A DNA stretch of 64,000 nucleotides. Origin: Archilochus colubris (taxonomy: Eukaryota; Chordata; Aves; Apodiformes; Trochilidae). The stretch lies in the NCBI GenBank assembly GCA_023079485.1, contig CM041084.1:20984609-21048608 (forward strand). Direction: 5' to 3'. A model generated the notes under the pieces. It worked only from the letters and a program-made list of their open reading frames with translations, had not been told where the DNA came from and did no database searches. Positions 52,501 to 62,240 of this stretch are shown here, piece after piece. The position numbers and the translations under genes were made by a program. Position 1 is the stretch's first letter. Every line of letters begins with the position of its first letter.

Positions 52501-53436
52501 TACATTTATGCCAAAGATAGTATTATGAAAGATCCAGGACTTAATAGCATCTGTAATTCTTATGTGAAACATTGAATACCACCAGTAGCTGGCTCAGCTT
52601 ACCAGGAGCATTGCAAAATAATATTTGGAGTTTTATACTCTTGACATTCACATGTTTTGTTTTGTTGTTTTTTAGATTTAGATTTAGTTTTGTATGATCT
52701 CCCATATGTAAAATAACTTCTGCACTGGCAAACAGGACCCTGCACAGGTATCAAATGCAGACAGGTATTACCAACCAGAAGGGCTAGGTAACAGCTTGCT
52801 ACAGATATGTCTTTCTTATAAACATTTCCACCTCTTGGTTAACTGAATTTACTTTCTATATAGAAAATATTTAACTGATAATCCATCATAGTCTTTTCAT
52901 TGCCTGTCTGAGCACTGCTTTACTAATTTACATTTATATACACGGAAACAATGCCATAAGAAAAACTGTATTAGAAGTTGTGAGAGAATAGAAAATAACC
53001 AATTAGCCCAAATTTTTGCTGACGTGTATTTGGCATATTATGCAAAAGTGTCTGTGAAACTTATTACAAAAAATTCAAAGTTTTAACTGTAAGCCTAACC
53101 ACAAGGTAAGCCTTATGCTCTTCAAGACACTTTTTGAATTTGTCTATCCAGGAACGATTGGTACAGAGAGCCTCACCAAGAGCTAATCGTGCTGTTAGTA
53201 CATTGGTACGTGTGGCTTGAATGGTCAGCTATTTGTGTTTGCTTGTGCAATTTAAAAGATAATTTCCATGGTACATACAATGTAAAAATGTACAGTATGT
53301 ATCCCCAGTGTGGACTGAACAAATAGGAAATTCTGTAGAGAGAAAAAAATCCCTTATCTGCCTTAGATTAGGAATAGGTTCAGCCATCTATTTCCCACTG
53401 CATTGCAAGTGCTAGGGCTCAAGTATTCTTTGTGAA
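46592..53436. other. Long gene-free stretch
   Basis: About 7 kb of AT-leaning DNA without a recognised exon, RNA gene or transposon. A Grainyhead-type AACCGGTT word lies at 47030-47037. All open frames are short and lack supporting splice or domain evidence. Confidence 0.45.
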
Positions 53437-53897
53437 TAGGAATCACAGAATGGTTGAGGCTGGAAGGCAGCTCTGGTCATCTGATCCAACTTCCTTCTGA
53501 AGCAGGGCCACCCAGAGCCAGTAGCCCGTGATTGCATCCAGATGGCTTTTGAGTATCTCCATGGATGGAGACTCCTCAACTCCTCTAGATAAACCTGTGC
53601 CTGTGCTCATAGTAAAAAAATGTTTCCTGATGTTCAGAGGGAACCTCCTGTAATTCTGTTTTTACCTGTTGCCTCTTGGTCTGTCTCTGGACACCACTGA
53701 AGAAAGCCCAGCTCCATCCCCTTTGCATTCTTCCTGTCAGGTATTTATATACATTAATACCAGCCCCCCTGAGCCTTCTCTTTGCCAAGCTGAATGGTCC
53801 CAGCTGTCTCACCCTTTTCTCATGGGAGAGATGCTCCAGTCCCTTCATCATCTTTGTGACCTGTCACTGGACTGTGTCCAGTATGTCTGTGCTGTAG
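53437..53897 (-). repeat. CR1 LINE 3' end with ORF2 remnant
   Basis: The plus strand shows the reverse complement of the CR1 end: AGGAATCACAGAATGGTTGA, GGCTGGAAGGCAGCTCTGG and CAACTTCCTTCTGAAGCAGG. The minus strand retains MMKGLEHLSHEKRVRQLG followed by FSLAKRRLRGA, the characteristic end of ORF2. Frames are broken. The variant 3' boxes suggest a different, older subfamily from the 20.1 kb copy. Confidence 0.92.
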
Positions 53898-55186
53898 ACT
53901 GGACCCTTTATTTCTTTAAAGGTGCCTCACCAATGGATGTCAGCAAACAAGAAATGAAAATGTGGCTGAAGTATAACTGATGTTTGCTTAACTTTGAATT
54001 GAGCTCTAAGGCATGAAGTATCCCATGTGTGACAGAGAGTGTTCATCCAGGAATCAATGGCATTACCCATACGTCAGTGTTAGATACTTCAGTGCTTACT
54101 GAAGCACGGGAGTTAAGATCATTTCAAGAGAAGCTGTTTGGAGGAATAGCTCAGTTTCATGACATGAATGGATGTATTTATGAGAATCCTTCCATGTAAT
54201 TATATATATATATAGTTTATTCAGGAAGGAGACAAGCGTTGTGTGCCCAGCATAGTCCGTAAGCCTATATACCTCTGCTTGCAATAGACAGGGGTAATGC
54301 AGGGTGTGTGTGGTATTATATAGAGCTTGTGTTTTCAAAGCATGCATAAATTGCAAAGTATGCATAGGATCAGGCTTCCACATCTCACTTCTCTAAGTCA
54401 AAATATTTATAGGAATATGATGAAAAATATGGGTTTTCTTTCAATCCTCTGCCATGTTATTCATAGATGAGATGTTGTAATATCAATACCTAGATATTAA
54501 CTTATGTATAATTTGAAAACACAAGATTTGTGAATAATCACTTCCAGAAAAGCTTTTATTTGTTCTTCATGTCTAATCAGCTGTTATGGAGTGGTAGATG
54601 TTACATGATGACATCTCTTAGTCATGCACTCCATATAGGTGAGCCATATTGCCTAGGCTAAATAAAACCTAAAAGCTGTAAACCCACCAAGCTAATGAAG
54701 TAAAGTAGCTTACTTAAGCTACAGAAATACAACACTATAGGGCCAAGCAGTCTGTAATTCCCATTAGTTGTAGTAGTTCCCAGTGCACAGCCACAGGAGA
54801 GGGGGAAGTGCTGTGGTGAGTGGCTCCAAGTAGTATTCTTTCTTCTTTGAAGGAGGGAGGCAGTGATGGAAAGGTAACCTGTAGCTTGTAGTATGAATCA
54901 GGAAATTATCTTTTGCTTGAACTGCAAATCCATTGCATAGTGGGCAAGTAAATAAATGCAGCCAAAACTGAGTCTTGAAACAAACCATTTGTTTACAAGT
55001 GATAAAGGAAAATTTTCTGGTTTAGTAAAAGATGATTGAGAGAAGGGCCTATGCAAGTGGCACAATATCAGTATCAGTACAGTATCTCATTTCTTTTCCA
55101 GCCCCAATTATTAAGAGTTACCACTGAAGATGCAAGGACTGTGGATAGCTGTTTTCTGTAAAAATGGTACAACTATATTAATGAAA
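53898..55186. other. Unique non-coding DNA
   Basis: Contains a short (TA)7 at 54201-54214. Otherwise nothing recognised. Confidence 0.5.
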
Positions 55187-55239
55187 ATGCTTTCTAGCAT
55201 TTCTAGCATTCTAGCACTTTGCTAGAATGCTTTCTAGCA
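55187..55239. repeat. Perfect hairpin within a short direct repeat
   Basis: AGCATTCTAGCA (55205-55216) and TGCTAGAATGCT (55220-55231) are exact inverted copies around a CTT loop. AATGCTTTCTAGCA occurs directly at 55186-55199 and again at 55226-55239. No terminal structure of a known transposon is visible. Confidence 0.75.
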
Positions 55240-55730
55240 AATTGCTCTAGCTTTTCTTAGGGACAGAAATAGTTTTATGTAAGTTTCTAGCTATGATCTC
55301 ACCTTATTTATGCTAATTTGAAATCATGGACTCCCAGAGAAAGGGAAGTGGGATCTCAACAAGATGCTATATAATGTGCAATTATTTGCCACCTCCTTTC
55401 TTTAGGAAGAAGTTGCCTCACAGTAACAGTCCTTAAACTTTGATCAGTTTTGTTATAAATCCACGGGGCTCTTCAGCCAATGCTTGGTTCACGAGAACTG
55501 CTTGGATGTGACATTGAGTTTACAATATTGAAATCTTTGTTTTATGATAAGCAGGAGTATGATCAGATGATCTGTATGTGCTCATTTGGTCTCCTTGGCG
55601 AGCTGAATTGCCTTTTTGTACCTACTTTCTTATTGGACCACACTGTACAAATAAATCCTCCAGATTCTCAGGATAAAAAGATAAAGTTGCAGTGTCTACA
55701 CCAGATTTGTCAACTCTCAGAAAATGTATT

Positions 55731-55791
55731 TGAACATTTTAACAGAACAGTTTGAACATTTGAACATTTGAACAGTTTAACAGAAAATACA
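55731..55791. repeat. TTTGAACA minisatellite-like tandem
   Basis: Units of TTTGAACAT and TTTAACAGAA alternate about six times (TTTGAACATTTGAACATTTG at the centre). It is a local slippage array without a gene. Confidence 0.8.
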
Positions 55792-56639
55792 GAGTGAAAT
55801 ATACTGTAATCAACAGGAGTGTCTCTTATAAGGAATTGGAAAATCAGCTTTAACACCTCTGGCACATGAATGCCATAAAATTCGTAAAAGAAACTGCCTG
55901 TGCCTTGTGGTATGGTTCCTCTGGTCAAATACTGAAGTGACAATGTAAACTGTACTGATTTCTAAAAATAAATAACACATTACATTTTTATGGCAGACTT
56001 TCTTTAAAATTAGATGTTACAAGTAAAACCTGAAGCTTTAAAACACCACTGTGAGAGATTAAGCTTGTACTTATGCAGACTTCAGTCTGAACAGGCAAAT
56101 GGAAGAACTGTCAATGTTTGGGAGCAGGTCGTGGGAAATCCATGAGCCAGTGGGGCAGAGGCTTTGCTTTGCACAGCTGTGTAAAGCCTTGCCATAATAG
56201 CTGTCTGTAGCAGCAGTCTCTGCGTTGGAGGAAACACGAGAAGTCCCTATTCTCCCTCCCCGAGGAAGCATAATGCACAGCAGAGCCTGGGAAGGGAGGA
56301 GTGAGTGCTGTGGCCTTGTATTCTGCCTACGCTGGCCTGGAGAAAAGTACAGCAATGGATGCTCTTACGGAAAGTGCAAAATATAACAGTGAGAAAGGCC
56401 CCAGGGAGGCTGCTCCTGGCCTTGATACAGTTTCCACGGTGCTGCTTGTCGTGCCCTGGACGGTGCAGCAGTGAGAGGCAGCCCCACGGCCACGGGGATT
56501 CGGGAGCCACGGCAGAGCCTGCCTGACCCTGGCCTTCAATGCCAGCCTTTAAATCTCAAAGTTTGCCTTTCTTGTGCAGTTTGCAATAGCAAAGCATTCT
56601 TGCATAAAACACAATAGGTGGATGCATTTTCTTTTGTTC

Positions 56640-56654
56640 TTTTTTTTTTTTTTT
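56640..56654. repeat. Poly-T run
   Basis: Fifteen T residues at the left border of CpG island 2. Confidence 0.85.
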
Positions 56655-56829
56655 AAAATTATTTCTTTTTTAAAAACCTGCTTTAAACACATCAGCAGCA
56701 GGGGACCAGGCCAGGGGAGCCGTTTGAGGCAGCGGCGCTGGGCCGCGGGGGACCCTGTGACTTGACACGTCTCAGCAGTGCCATTATAAACCATCACGTC
56801 TGTCTCCCCCCTCGTCCCTCCTGCAGGGC

Positions 56830-56967
56830 TGCGGCTGGAAGCGAGCGAGCCGCCACGGTGGGGGACAGTACCACCGAGGAGGCCATTTTGCAGCGTCGAA
56901 GGAGAGGAGAGGGAAAGAAGGCGGCGGGCGCGGGCGCAGCCGGGTGGGACCCGGCCCCCTGCAGCAG
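56830..56967 (+). other. Candidate non-coding upstream first exon
   Basis: The sequence ends in a consensus donor, CAG|GTAAGG (GT at 56968), inside the CpG island, and no acceptor is obvious at its left, so it could be the 3' edge of a first exon. The left limit is arbitrary. It would be an alternative 5' untranslated exon joining either the acceptor at 57,546 or a later exon. Only the donor is directly seen. Confidence 0.35.
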
Positions 56968-57194
56968 GTAAGGTCGGCAGCACCTGGGGGGCGGAGGCTG
57001 TGGGGGAGGGCGGGGGGAACGACCGAGTTGCCCGCCGGGGCCATACGCTTTCCCCGGGCAGCAGGCAGTGTCCCGCAACGATGAGGTTAGGCAGCCTTAG
57101 TGGGGCCGCCCGTAGGCTCCGCCGCTCGCCGGGAGCCGCTGCCCCTCGCCTCGCGTCGGGCCGGGAGGGCGGGGCGGGGCCGAGGCGGGCGGGG

Positions 57195-57210
57195 CCGGCA
57201 GGGGGCGCTG
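57195..57210 (+). promoter_or_regulatory. CTCF-like binding site
   Basis: CCGGCAGGGGGCGCTG matches the known vertebrate CTCF core (CCASYAGRKGGC type, typically CCACCAGGGGGCGCTG) at all but about one or two positions. It lies about 400 bases before the start codon and could set an insulator or promoter-proximal loop anchor. Confidence 0.6.
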
Positions 57211-57306
57211 TCCCGCCGGGCCCGCGGCGCGGGGCAGGGGCTGCCGCAAAGGGTTAAGGAGCGGGCGGCGGAGCCCGGGTGCCCCTGCCGGGAGACCGGG
57301 GGAAAG

Positions 57307-57326
57307 AAAATTTAAAAAATAAATCT
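57307..57326 (+). promoter_or_regulatory. TATA-like AT patch inside the CpG island
   Basis: AAAATTTAAAAAATAAATC interrupts otherwise GC-rich DNA. If it works as a TATA element, initiation would fall near 57,345 and give a leader of about 250 bases carrying both upstream ORFs. Confidence 0.35.
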
Positions 57327-57438
57327 AGGCAGGCAGCCGGGACCTCGGAGCACTCCCGCCCCTCCTTCCCCCATCCTCCGCCGCCTGCCCGGGGGACAGC
57401 CCGGGACGCGGAGGCCGGGGCACAGCGGCGGGACGACA

Positions 57439-57513
57439 ATGCAGCAGGCGGAGAAAGCAGGAGGGGCAGCGCACGGCAACATGGAGGGAGGCGCGGAGCG
57501 GGCCAGCCCCTGA
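57439..57513 (+). CDS. Upstream ORF 1 in the leader (24 codons)
   Basis: ATG at 57439 to TGA at 57511-57513 encodes MQQAEKAGGAAHGNMEGGAE plus RASP, with a second in-frame ATG at codon 15. It is not a recognised peptide. Its stop overlaps the ATG of upstream ORF 2 by one base (TGATG). Such ORFs usually lower translation of the main frame; any peptide role is unknown. It depends on transcription beginning upstream of 57,439. Confidence 0.45.
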   Translation: MQQAEKAGGAAHGNMEGGAERASP

Positions 57514-57602
57514 TGCGGCTCTTTCTCCTCCTCCTCCTCCGGGCAGCGGCTCCGGCGGCGATTCCCTCCTTGGTGGCGGCTGGCGGCGGCGGGTTGAAAT
57601 GA
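57513..57602 (+). CDS. Upstream ORF 2, signal-peptide-like (29 codons)
   Basis: ATG at 57513 to TGA at 57600-57602 encodes MRLFLLLLLRAAAPAAIPSL then VAAGGGGLK. The start is basic, followed by a leucine-rich and an alanine-rich hydrophobic core, which is what a secretory signal looks like. The frame differs from the main ORF. Its stop codon overlaps the main ATG (ATGA at 57599-57602), so a ribosome finishing here ends exactly on the main start. The CTC-repeat coding the leucines also resembles a splice acceptor tract ending in CAG at 57546. Confidence 0.45.
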   Translation: MRLFLLLLLRAAAPAAIPSLVAAGGGGLK

Positions 57603-57692
57603 GCAGGTCGGCGGCGCTTCTCCTCTGCCTGCTGGGCTGCAACGTGTGGAAGGCAGTGACCAAAACCTTAGGGGCGCCCGAGGCAGCTCAAG
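57599..57692 (+). CDS. First coding exon, signal peptide of an unrecognised protein
   Basis: ATG at 57599 has G at -3 and A at +4, a moderate context. It opens MSRSAALLLCLLGCNVWKAV followed by TKTLGAPEAAQ, a short polar start, a hydrophobic core AALLLCLLGC and a polar tail, as in a cleavable secretory signal. The exon gives 31 full codons and one base to a possible donor, AAG|GTCGGT, at 57692/57693. That donor is weaker than GTAAGT, but the frame beyond it turns to glycine-rich GC translation, so an exon end here is plausible. The protein is therefore likely secreted or type I membrane-bound. I do not recognise the family from these residues, and later exons lie to the right, probably outside the window. 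Confidence 0.55.
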
Positions 57693-58065
57693 GTCGGTGC
57701 GGGCAGGGCGGCGGGACTGGCCCGCTTTGTGCGGCGGCCCCCGGGGTGGCGGGGGGCTGCATTGTGTGGGCAGCAGCAAACTTGGGGGGGCGGCGGAGAG
57801 GGGGTCGGCCGGCCGACCCGGGGGTTTGGCGAGCAGTGGTTGAAGGGGGTTGAAGCGGCGATGCGAGACCCTTCCCGGCTCCCACCGCCCGCCGGCTGCG
57901 GGGCGCAGCGGGGGAGCCGCCCGCTGCAGACATCCCCCAGGCCCGGGGTGGTGAAGGCTGCCCCGCGGCGGAGGCGGGTGCAAGCCCCACGGCTGTGGAG
58001 CTTTTGTTAACGGAAGGAGTAGGGGCTGCCGCTGGCCTCATTGTGCTGCCCTCTCCCTCCCTCAG

Positions 58066-58149
58066 CGCCGCCGGAGCTGTTGCATTGCGTCCTTCTCTCC
58101 CGGTTTCCCCTCCTCCCCGCGGTGCCCCGCTGCAGGGCCCGACGCGGCG
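58066..58149 (+). other. Candidate alternative exon in the CpG island
   Basis: A good acceptor (CTCTCCCTCCCTCAG ending 58065) and a consensus donor (GCG|GTGAGTGG, GT at 58150) enclose 84 bases. Joined after the signal-peptide exon, the phase allows an open frame, but the peptide is proline/arginine-rich and unremarkable. It may instead belong to a 5' untranslated isoform or be chance in GC-rich DNA. Confidence 0.3.
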
Positions 58150-59409
58150 GTGAGTGGCGGGATGAGGGGCACCGCGGCCTCAGGCCCCGTCCCTGGCTGT
58201 GCGGGGCCGCCGGGCTGCGGGTTCGCCCCCCGGGCTATCGGCGCGGGTCGGCCCGCTACCCCGGGACGTTTCCGGGCCTCGTTCGGGCCTTTTGTTCGGC
58301 GCGGTGGGCTGCCCCCCGGGCCGAACAGGGAGCCTGTCACAGAGCCGGGTGACTGCTGTGGCCCTGGGCAGCCGCGCAGAGAGATTGCCCCGGCTGGGCA
58401 GGGTCGCCGTCGCCCAGGAGGGAGCAGAAGCCTTGGCCGGGCAGTGTTCGAGCCCCCCGGGGGGCCTTGGCTGCTCCTCCGGCAGCTGGTCCAGCTCCTG
58501 AACCTCCTGCTCCCGACCAGGGTCCTGCCGTGATCTTCCCCGATCTGCACAGGTGTCCTGGTGAGGTGTCCCCTCGGCGGCGAAATGCACCTGCCCCCCA
58601 GCCCTCACCCTCTCTGGAAACTCCTCAGGGGGAAGCACTCCTTATGCCCCACTTGCTCGGCAGTCCCTCTGTCCGCCTCCTCCCGCCGGGATCCTGCGGC
58701 AGCATCGTGTCTGCTTGGACCACGGCTATGGTAGGAAGCAGAAAACTTGTCTGCCTAAGGGTATGAAACGTGCTCAGAGGAAATGCATCCTACCTCATGG
58801 TCAGTGTTACCCTTGTACCTGCGTTGTCAAGTGTCTAAATGTGTCATCTGGGATAAGAGATGATATGCTGATTTAGCCTTTATGGCGATGGGTTGGCAGT
58901 GTCCTCGCTGAGGTGGGTGGAAGCTTATGTCCTGTTTCCTCAAAGCTTTCCTGTTCTACGTGATGGTAAGAATCTGTAAACGATGCTTGCCATAAGAAGG
59001 GAAATACTAAAAGTAACTTTGGACTCTTTTCTTTCGTGGCTGTATTTGCAATATGCCTGGTAAAATATAGGTGGGCCTGTGCTCTCAGTATCAATAGCAG
59101 TTCTGGAATAAGAATTACTAAAATGTACCTTAAAGGCCCGTGAGCTTGGGACTTCACTGAGTTTATTGATAAATGTGCCAAAAAATCAGAACTGTGTTCA
59201 TCCCTTGACACTAGCACTTCAGATACCAAAGTAATATCAATATCTTTTGTAATTTCCCTATCATTTGGAAAATCTTTCATATGTGTGTTCAAACTGATGA
59301 GTTATTGGCATAATTAATGACTCTCAACTGCCCTGTTAATCTTATCTTCTGTTGTCAAGCTCCATTCATGGTATATGGTGTGGAAAGACTTGTCTCCATA
59401 GCTGCTACA

Positions 59410-59435
59410 ATCAGCTATCAAGGCTGATAGCTGAT
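59410..59435. repeat. Perfect 11-bp hairpin
   Basis: ATCAGCTATCA (59410-59420) and TGATAGCTGAT (59425-59435) are exact inverted copies around AGGC. No T-run follows and no transposon ends are seen. Confidence 0.75.
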
Positions 59436-62218
59436 CATTTAAATAATAACAGGTGTGTCAGTGAGTAGAGAATACTTACATTTAAATAGAATGGTCTAAT
59501 TTAATATTCTGTATAAGGATATCTGAATTTTCAAAGATAGCATCATTTTCTGAAGTTCAGTTATGAGCCAAATCCTTACTCTTTGGACATGTACATTGGT
59601 AAATGGGTATGTAGAGTTGATCTCTTATATTGTGTATTCTGCTTACCAGCTACTTACAGTGAATCTTTTTTGAAAGCTTAAGCAATGTCAGGTTGTAGCC
59701 TTGAGTAAGTTCCTAATCATCAGGTGCGAACATCTCCTAGGGATAAGAGTTTTAGTACCAAACACATTACTTGTTTATGTGCTGAGCACACTAAGTGCTA
59801 AATAGCTGTAAAACAGCCTAAACCAACTGGTTTTCCCTTCTGCCTTTTTAGCACTGTGGTGACAGTAGCTACAGGTGAAGTGCCATTGCCAAAGCTTAGG
59901 CATGTTTGCAGATGACTGACTTTCCCTTTGTGACTGGAAAGACCGGAGTGAAAAACCAGGAGACTGGAATAAAGGTGGAAGTGAGAAAGCCAGAATTTAT
60001 TATTGGACTGGTTAGAAGAGACTATGGCAGAGAGCCCCCCTCCTGCTGGGACAGATTACCTGAGACTTGCCAAAAATGTTTCGTAAGGGTATTAACAGAT
60101 CAAATGAACAGGTCTTGGATATGGAGTCATTTGAAGGTGGTGGGGTTTGTAGTCAGTGTTCTGGTTAAGGAAAGGGTGAGGAAGAATGCTCAGAGTTGAG
60201 CTTGTCTCTCTCTCACTGCTCTCTGCCACATGCTCATACTGTCCCAGCTTCAAATTTTGCTGTCAGACTAATTATGTAATTCGTGAATATGGAAAGCACT
60301 GTTAATGAAGCTCTGCATTTAGCACCCTATTTAGAAAACTGCAGTGACTTTGGTACACTGTTACCTTCTTTGATTCATTATGCAGATCTGTCGTGGCCTC
60401 TGAAGCTGACAGAGGTACTCTAAGTTTCAGGAACTTATTTTCTTTAATATATTAAAATACACACAAGTTGTTCTTTCTTGTCAGTGTCTTCTTGATGCTT
60501 AGAGCCCCAGCTGTGAGGTTGTTAGAAGTCCATGAAGGTACACTTTAGGATTGGTAAGGCTTTACCTCTAACTTCTCTCAAATACTAAAAACCTGACAAA
60601 ACTTTTTCAAATGAGGACTAAATTGTTTTGCAGGGGATTTGGTCTTTGTTTGGCTGTTTTTTAATTGTTCTTTGAAGTGTTCCAGAACTTAAAGTGGTTA
60701 GAATGCTGTAATAAATGCACAGAAATTTTAATTAAAGCAAAAAGCCCTATTCAACCTTTAAGCTGCATTCTGATTGGGAATTGATGCTTTTTTTCTTATG
60801 AGTACAGACAAACTATACAGTGATGTTTTTTCATGTGAACAGATCCCTTTTAAACCCAGGGAACCTTGGTAAGCAGGGTTTTGAGAGTTATATGAACAGG
60901 TAACACTAGCCCAGTGAGAAATTAAACATTAACCCATGGAGAACAGAAGTTAATTCAATGTAACCTGAGAAGGGGTTAAAACTCTTTGTAGACTTTATTT
61001 TGCAGTAAAAAACAAGGATCATTAAGACATGGATGCTAGGGAGCCTCTTTTAAGAGGCAATAATATTGTGTTGTAATGCCGAAGTCCGGTTTGTCTTTTG
61101 TCCGCTGCAGTGGATATTGGTTTTATTTTTTCTTCATATTTAATTAGTTGTTAAAAATAAAGAAGTTGTGAGTAGTAAAATAGCATTTGAGTAGTAGGTA
61201 GTCTACCAGTCAAGGATTATTCTCAGGATATTCTACCTTTATAATTCCAAGATGAGAACAGGCAAGTAGTTTTTTTTTTCCTGGTGTGATGGCTAACAAA
61301 CAAGTTCAGCTGTTACTGCTTAGTTAGAATCCAGGTTGTCTTCTCCCTCTTTGTGCGTGGAGAGCAGGAGTGTTGATGCTTGAGTGCTGCTGTTTGGAAT
61401 TGCCTGTCTGCCTGCAAACAGCCATTACAGCACTTGACACTGTGTAAGCTAATTTCACAACCGTTTCAGCTGGACATTTTGTAAAGGCTTTTTTTCTGGA
61501 CAGCACAGTAACAGCTTTGTGAAGACCCTCAAGTTCTTGGCACTTTTTTTAAAGCCAGTTATCCCAAGCTTGCTGTTTTAGCCATAATGATACAGTTTGG
61601 ATGATGCAGAAGTGAAGTCTCACTTTCATCCTGCACTGCCTGTTAGTCCTCTCAGTCAGCTCCAAATTACTGATGGCCTTCAAATGCGGGCATTTATTTC
61701 ATTGAGACCACAAATGTACTCAGAAGAGTAGAACCTAAATTGCTCTGGAGCAGTACAGATGTTGTCTTATTTTGGTGGAGAAGCAAATTGTTTACTTAGT
61801 ACTAGATAGTATTGTAAAATCTTAATGAGGATGAGGCATTAATCGGTTTTGTTAGTTATCAGATCCAGGAAAGCCCTGGATTTTTTTTTCCATTTTTACC
61901 TTGAGAGTAATGCCTGCAAATGCCTACTAACTGATTTTTCTCCGTTAGATGTGAAAGTTACCTAGGTGAGCTGAGGGTTTAAAAATGCAATCTTTTTTTC
62001 TGCTAAACGTTTGTGTTCACCCTTTTGGTTAGTATCTTGCAGTAAATCATTCAACTTACTTTAAATAGCCTGTGTATGCGCTTGTCAAGTGACAGAAAAT
62101 TCGGATACTGGCTTTCCCTGTGTCATTTGTCAGCTTGAGTCTTGAGACAGTGTTGATTGCCGTGTGTTACTTAACACAAAGGTCAAAACAACCTTCTCCC
62201 TTCCCCCACTCTTTTGTC

Positions 62219-62240
62219 TTTTTTTTTTTTTTTTTTTTTT
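62219..62240. repeat. Poly-T run
   Basis: Twenty-two T residues after a C/T-rich stretch. If read as an acceptor tract it is followed by CCTCTTCCCTCTGCAG at about 62261-62276, but no frame of note follows. Confidence 0.85.

Larger units (their letters stand above)
56680..58750 (+). promoter_or_regulatory. CpG island 2, promoter of the signal-peptide gene
   Basis: About 2 kb of very GC-rich, CpG-dense DNA with sharp drops on both sides. It contains GC boxes (GGGCGGGGCGGGGC at 57167-57180 and GGGCGGGGCC at 57187-57196), a YY1-like GCCATTTTG at 56882-56890 and a CTCF-like site at 57195-57210. In vertebrates this marks a broadly used promoter. The coding ATG at 57,599 lies in its middle, so transcription to the right is supported. 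The AT-rich patch at 57307-57326 is the only TATA-like sequence in the island and sits about 270 bases before the ATG. Confidence 0.85.

Noticed and set aside
57312..57983. 223-codon minus-strand frame in CpG island 2
   Set aside because: Proline/arginine-rich shadow opposite the promoter and the signal-peptide exon; no family features.
58062..58638. Long overlapping minus frames (152-162 codons)
   Set aside because: GC-driven open frames on the opposite strand without recognisable residues.
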